Below, one piece after another: positions 33,444 through 36,625 of a DNA stretch of 36,625 nucleotides. How positions within the stretch are numbered: the first letter of the stretch is position 1; each line of letters starts with the position of its first letter. Source of the DNA: Steroidobacteraceae bacterium (lineage in GTDB: Bacteria > Chloroflexota > Limnocylindria > QHBO01); the NCBI GenBank assembly GCA_025935615.1, contig JAICUY010000010.1:1-36625 (forward strand), written 5' to 3'. A model generated the notes under the pieces. That model was not told the DNA's origin and did no database searches. It saw nothing but the letters and a program-made list of their open reading frames with translations. A program made the translations under genes and the position numbers.

Positions 33444-33593
33444 CTACGGCTCGAGCTTCCAGGCCGAGGTCCAGTTCCAGCCGTTCTTGGCGTTGAGACC
33501 GATGTTGAGGTACGCCATGCCGTCAAGATAGCGCGCCGCGCTCAGCGGGCCGACATCGATGGGCGTCATGCCGATCGACTGCGCCAGGCTCAT
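33444..33593 (-). pseudogene. C-terminal remnant of a NADPH-F420 reductase-like protein
   Basis: 49 residues from ATG 33593 to TAG: SLAQSIGMTPIDVGPLSAAR, then YLDGMAYLNIGLNAKNGWNWTSAWKLEP. The pattern lG-x-p-x-D-x-G-P-L-x-x-A-R-Y-L is the C-terminal region of NADP-dependent F420 reductases and related dinucleotide-binding proteins. The N-terminal Rossmann domain is absent: upstream on that strand lies the homogentisate dioxygenase gene. I read it as a truncated remnant left by rearrangement; a small functional fragment is less likely. Confidence 0.5.
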
Positions 33594-33628
33594 GGCCCGT
33601 GACGACCACACCGCGTCCGCCGAACCGG

Positions 33629-33634
33629 GATAAT
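33629..33634 (+). promoter_or_regulatory. Putative -10 box (GATAAT) of homogentisate dioxygenase
   Basis: GATAAT lies 6 nt before GTG 33641; transcription starting on or near that GTG would be leaderless. It supports GTG 33641 rather than GTG 33599. Confidence 0.5.
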
Positions 33635-33640
33635 CGGGAC

Positions 33641-34864
33641 GTGTTCTACGTCCAGCGCGGCCAGGTGCCGCACAAGCGCCACACCCAGTTCCGCAAGCCC
33701 GACGGATCGCTGTATGCCGAGGAGCTGTTCGGGGTCGAGGGCTTCGCCGGCCGCAGCTCGCTGCTCTACCACCACACGCCGCCGACCCAGGCATATGGGA
33801 TCGAGAAGGTGGCCGACGTCGCGCTCGAGGCGTCCGACGAGGACCGCACCGGCCCGCACCGGCACCACCTCGTCAACACCAGGGACCTGGCGCCCCGCGG
33901 CGACGCGGTCAGCGGGCGCGTGCCGCTCTTCTTCAACAACGACGTGACGTTCGGCGTGGTGCTGCCCGCCGAGCCGATGCGGACCTACTACCGCAACGGC
34001 GAGGCGGACGAGATGTTCTTCGTCCACACCGGCAGCGGCGTCCTGGACACGAACTTCGGGCCGATTCCCTACGGCCCGGGCGATTACCTCGTCATCCCGA
34101 TCGGCACGACGTACCAGCTGCGTCCCGGCGACGACGAGCAGCGGATGCTGTGGCTGGAGTGCCCGTCCGAGATCGAGCCGCCCAAGCGCTACCGCAACGA
34201 TTACGGGCAGCTGCTCGAGCACTCGCCCTACTACCAGCGCGATATCCGACCACCCGACGAGGCCGCCGCGCACACCGAGACCGGCGACTTCGTGGTCGAC
34301 GTGAAGACCCGCGGACGGATCACCGCCTACCACTACCGGCACCACCCGTTCGACGTGGTCGGCTGGGACGGCTACCTGTGGCCCTTCGCCTTCAACATCG
34401 GCGACTTCGAGCCCATCACCGGGCGCATCCACCAGCCGCCACCGGTGCATCTCACCTTCCAGCCGCGCAACTTCGTGGTCTGCTCGTTCGTGCCACGCAA
34501 GTTCGACTACCACCCGCTGTCGATCCCCGCGCCGTACAACCACAGCAACATCAACAGCGACGAGGTCATCTACTACGTCGCCGGCAACTTCATGTCGCGA
34601 CGCGGCGTCGACATCAGCTCGTTCACGGTGCACCCGGCCGGCATCGCTCACGGGCCGCACCCCGGGACGGTCGAGGCCAGCATCGGCAAGGAAGGCACCG
34701 AGGAGCTGGCGGTGATGATCGACACCTTCCATCCGCTGCACCTCACGCCGCAGGCATCCGACCTCGAGGACGATCGCTACCCGTACAGCTGGATCCCGCC
34801 GGAGGACGCCGGCGAACACGCTCGAGAGCTGTCGGAACGCGGACCGGAGGCATTCCCGGACTGA
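33641..34864 (+). CDS. hmgA: Homogentisate 1,2-dioxygenase
   Basis: Opens the homogentisate ring to maleylacetoacetate with Fe(II) and O2, third step of tyrosine catabolism. About 407 residues from GTG 33641 (VFYVQRGQVPHKRHTQFRK), the usual family beginning; the track's GTG 33599 adds 14 odd residues. The N-terminal cupin half has FGVEGFAGRSSLLYHHTPPT and YYRNGEADEMFFVHTG. The C-terminal half has candidate iron ligands in APYNHSNINSDEVIYYVAGN and VHPAGIAHGPHPG. Spacing of His to Glu is one residue longer than in the human enzyme, which may reflect an Asp ligand or loop difference. It is far from HPPD (9 kb) and on the same strand, with its own promoter. Confidence 0.92.
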   Translation: MFYVQRGQVPHKRHTQFRKPDGSLYAEELFGVEGFAGRSSLLYHHTPPTQAYGIEKVADVALEASDEDRTGPHRHHLVNTRDLAPRGDAVSGRVPLFFNNDVTFGVVLPAEPMRTYYRNGEADEMFFVHTGSGVLDTNFGPIPYGPGDYLVIPIGTTYQLRPGDDEQRMLWLECPSEIEPPKRYRNDYGQLLEHSPYYQRDIRPPDEAAAHTETGDFVVDVKTRGRITAYHYRHHPFDVVGWDGYLWPFAFNIGDFEPITGRIHQPPPVHLTFQPRNFVVCSFVPRKFDYHPLSIPAPYNHSNINSDEVIYYVAGNFMSRRGVDISSFTVHPAGIAHGPHPGTVEASIGKEGTEELAVMIDTFHPLHLTPQASDLEDDRYPYSWIPPEDAGEHARELSERGPEAFPD

Positions 34865-34888
34865 GCCCGCGGTAGCATCGGTCTTGCT

Positions 34889-34894
34889 AGGAGG
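34889..34894 (+). promoter_or_regulatory. Shine-Dalgarno AGGAGG of the Hsp20 gene
   Basis: AGGAGG is spaced 6 nt from ATG 34901. Upstream TAGCAT (34873-34878) is a possible -10 giving a ~20-nt leader, so this gene is leadered unlike many neighbours. Confidence 0.7.
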
Positions 34895-34900
34895 TCTCCC

Positions 34901-35299
34901 ATGACCGATGCGACCGCCATCCCCATCAACCTCTTCGAGAGTGACCGCGACCTGGTGGTCGTCGCGCCGATGCCCGGCGTCGAGGCGCACGACATCAGCG
35001 TCGAGATCACGGAGGACGGCCAGATGACGCTGCGCGCCAACCAGCACGGGGCCGGCCAGGAACGGATCGACTACCTGCTGCGCGAATGGAGCTACGGGCC
35101 GTACGACCGCACCATCGAGCTGCCGCGCAGCGTCGATGCGCGGCGCGCGAACCTCAGCTTCGACAACGGCGTGCTGACCGTGGCGCTTCCGAAGGTCCTC
35201 GGCGGCGTGCCGGCCACGCTGCACCTCGATGACCGTGGCAACGGCCGCGGCATCACGCGCGGGCACGTCGGCTCGCGAGGCGGCGCGGCGGCGGATTGA
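34901..35299 (+). CDS. Hsp20 family small heat-shock protein
   Basis: 132-residue alpha-crystallin-type chaperone that holds unfolding proteins. The core runs from INLFESDRDLVVVAPMPGVEAHDISVEI through YLLREWSYGPYDRTIELP to ARRANLSFDNGVLTVALPK, with the conserved G-V-L motif. N-terminus is short and the C-terminal tail (GNGRGITRGHVGSRGG) lacks an obvious I-x-I motif, so oligomer assembly may differ. Start ATG 34901 follows AGGAGG; the stop overlaps the SixA start (TTGA). Heat-shock regulation is probable, but no CIRCE or other element was seen. Confidence 0.92.
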   Translation: MTDATAIPINLFESDRDLVVVAPMPGVEAHDISVEITEDGQMTLRANQHGAGQERIDYLLREWSYGPYDRTIELPRSVDARRANLSFDNGVLTVALPKVLGGVPATLHLDDRGNGRGITRGHVGSRGGAAAD

Positions 35300-35778
35300 T
35301 CCTCTACTTCCTGCGTCACGGCGCCGCCGAGGAGCGCTCAACAGGCGGAGTGGATCGAGACCGCCGGCTGACGGCCGACGGCGAGGCCGAGCTGCGGGCG
35401 GCGGCAGCGGTCTGGCGGCGGATCCAGCTGCGCCCCGACGTGGTCCTCTCGTCGCCCTTCCCACGCGCGCTGCGCACCGCGGAGCTGGTGGTGGAAGGCC
35501 TCGGCCTCGACGACAAGCCCGTGGCCGACGAGCGGCTGGCGCCGGGAGCAGCCTGGAGCTCGTTCGCCCAGGCGCTGGCCGAGTACCCGGCCGATCGACG
35601 GGTCATGTTCGTCGGCCACGAGCCGGATCTGTCGTCAGCGATCGAGCTGCTGACGGGGGCCGCATCGGTCCGCATGCGGAAAGCCGGCGTTGCTTGCCTC
35701 GAGTTCTATGGAGTGCCGGAGGCAGGTGGCGGCGAGATCGCCTGGCTGCTGGATCCTGACCTGTACGCTGACAACTGA
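35296..35778 (+). CDS. sixA: SixA-like phosphohistidine phosphatase
   Basis: 160-residue phosphoglycerate-mutase-superfamily phosphatase. The N-terminal YFLRHGAAEE carries the phosphoacceptor RHG motif, SSPFPRALRTAELVVEGL is the second Arg segment, and MFVGHEPDLSSAIELL has the catalytic GHEP. Length and order fit SixA, which removes phosphate from histidine phosphotransfer domains. TTG 35296 overlaps the Hsp20 stop (TTGA), so translational coupling sets the start. A general RHG phosphatase is the alternative. Confidence 0.88.
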   Translation: MILYFLRHGAAEERSTGGVDRDRRLTADGEAELRAAAAVWRRIQLRPDVVLSSPFPRALRTAELVVEGLGLDDKPVADERLAPGAAWSSFAQALAEYPADRRVMFVGHEPDLSSAIELLTGAASVRMRKAGVACLEFYGVPEAGGGEIAWLLDPDLYADN

Positions 35779-35779
35779 C

Positions 35780-36190
35780 ATGGCCGGCCTGGAGCTGCAC
35801 TCCCTGCTGCTGTGCGACTACGCCCTGACCGCCAAGGACGGCAAGATCAGCGCGGTCGGCATCTTCAGCCAGATCAACGTCCCGCAGCTGCCTGCGGTCC
35901 ATGGCAGGCTGTTCGTGGTCGCGGTGCTGGGTGCGGATCCAGGTCCCTATCCGCTCATGCTCCAGATCGTGGCACCCAGCGGCGTCGACATTCTTCCCAA
36001 CCCGCCGCGGCTGCAGATCGAGGTGCCGCCGGCGACGACGACGGCGAACGTCATCGCCGACCTCAATGGCCTCGAGGTGCGCGAGATCGGGCGGCATCAG
36101 CTCGAGCTGCGCAGCGGCGATCAGGTGCTGGGCACCGCGCCCTTCACCGTCAACCTCATCTTCCGGCAGTCGCAGCCCGGCAACGCCTGA
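35780..36190 (+). CDS. Conserved protein of unknown function (DUF6941-like)
   Basis: 136-residue beta-rich protein. LHSLLLCDYALTAKDGKISAVGIFSQI, then PLMLQIVAPSGVDILP and LNGLEVREIGRHQLELRSGDQVLG, resemble, from memory, the DUF6941 family of small beta proteins; function unknown. It starts one nt after the SixA stop, with TACGCT 10 nt upstream. There are no catalytic residues or signals. Confidence 0.7.
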   Translation: MAGLELHSLLLCDYALTAKDGKISAVGIFSQINVPQLPAVHGRLFVVAVLGADPGPYPLMLQIVAPSGVDILPNPPRLQIEVPPATTTANVIADLNGLEVREIGRHQLELRSGDQVLGTAPFTVNLIFRQSQPGNA

Positions 36191-36259
36191 GCCGCTTCGC
36201 TCCAATCACTCTCCGCTGGCCGACCTCACGGATCGACGCTTCGCGCCGTTGAACGGGTG

Positions 36260-36625
36260 ATGACCTATTCCGCCGTCACCACCACCCGCATCTTCTGCCT
36301 CCCTTCCTGCTCGGCGCGACCGCTTCCCGAGCACGTCATCGCGTACGAGAGCGCGGAGGCCGCCCTGTCGGACGGCTTCAGACCATGCCTGCGCTGCCGC
36401 CCGCTCCCCGAGGCCACGGTGGTGGCCGCAACGCTCCACACGCCGTTGGGACCGATGCTCGGCGCCGCGACCGATGCCGGCGTCTGCCTCCTGGAGTTCC
36501 TCGACCGCCGCATGCTCCCGACGCAGCTCGCGATCGTGGAGCGGCGCCTGGGACGGACCGTCCCGGGACGCCACGCCCATCTCGAGCGAGTGCAGGCGGA
36601 GCTCACCGAGTACTTCGCGGGCAGC
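36260..36625 (+). CDS. ada: Ada-type zinc domain fused to methylated-DNA-cysteine methyltransferase, partial
   Basis: Open to the window edge: 122 residues from ATG 36260 (GTG 36257 is also in frame). Residues ~5-50, TRIFCLPSCSARPLPEHVIA then SDGFRPCLRCRPLPE, are the Ada N-terminal Cys4 zinc domain (C..C...C..C), which repairs methyl phosphotriesters by transfer to a Cys. Immediately after, ATLHTPLGPMLGAATDAGVCLLEFLDRR and LTEYFAGS are the N-terminal part of the MGMT/Ogt domain. The AraC-type HTH that links these in E. coli Ada is missing. The active-site PCHRV motif would lie beyond the window. Absent from the ORF track because it is not closed. Confidence 0.85.
   Translation, partial: MTYSAVTTTRIFCLPSCSARPLPEHVIAYESAEAALSDGFRPCLRCRPLPEATVVAATLHTPLGPMLGAATDAGVCLLEFLDRRMLPTQLAIVERRLGRTVPGRHAHLERVQAELTEYFAGS

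Noticed and set aside
33590-35464. 624-residue minus-strand ORF
   Set aside because: Antisense to homogentisate dioxygenase, Hsp20 and SixA.

Overview
This is a dense, high-GC (roughly two-thirds G+C or more by eye) bacterial chromosome segment with about 40 genes on both strands, almost no intergenic DNA, many NTGA stop/start overlaps, and no rRNA, tRNA, CRISPR array, insertion sequence or phage gene that I can see. Gene content points to a free-living aerobic heterotroph: FAD-dependent thymidylate synthase, leucine and tyrosine catabolism, an ECF-type vitamin/nucleoside importer, cAMP-type signalling, and a remnant that looks F420-linked. The style (very high GC, GTG/TTG starts, TAnnnT boxes 6-9 nt before start codons suggesting leaderless mRNAs) fits a Chloroflexota-like or actinobacteria-like soil or freshwater lineage. 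I cannot place it more firmly from sequence alone.

Layout. 1-4.9 kb: tail of a class-III aminotransferase, thyX, a two-gene sulfurtransferase unit with a palindromic operator, a secreted protein, an unknown protein, and a glycine-zipper stress protein. 4.9-15.2 kb: leucine catabolism. A methylcrotonyl-CoA-carboxylase-type carboxyltransferase is followed, after an opposite-strand cyclase/ATPase regulator and VOC protein, by the operon SseB-like / methylglutaconyl-CoA hydratase / biotin carboxylase-BCCP / HMG-CoA lyase. The biotin carboxylase carries an N-terminal helix-turn-helix domain. 15.2-19.5 kb: nucleoside hydrolase facing a complete ECF transporter (S, T, A1, A2), probably nucleoside or base uptake. 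19.5-24.3 kb: unknown protein, CoA-pyrophosphatase-like Nudix, inositol monophosphatase, then GntR regulator / purine nucleoside phosphorylase / 4-hydroxyphenylpyruvate dioxygenase. 24.3-30.2 kb: flavin monooxygenase; fumarylacetoacetase-family hydrolase overlapping a DinB-threonine dehydratase fusion; MFS transporter with a C-terminal cyclic-nucleotide domain followed by a CRP/FNR regulator. 30.2-32.3 kb: a tiny four-repeat peptide gene, an intrinsic-terminator-like hairpin, a GAF protein and a cytoplasmic subtilisin-like protease. 32.3-36.6 kb: deacetylase, a small pseudogene remnant, homogentisate dioxygenase, Hsp20, SixA-like phosphatase, an unknown family, and a window-truncated Ada/MGMT repair protein.

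The strongest candidate for an undescribed system is the repeat peptide + GAF + S8 protease group (30353-32335): the peptide is four near-identical 19-residue units held constant despite synonymous codon drift, and the adjacent protease has a complete catalytic triad but no signal peptide. Other points worth attention are the HTH-biotin carboxylase fusion, the DinB-PLP fusion positioned where a maleylacetoacetate isomerase is missing from the tyrosine pathway, the Cys-to-Ser change in HMG-CoA lyase, and the abundance of apparent leaderless promoters.
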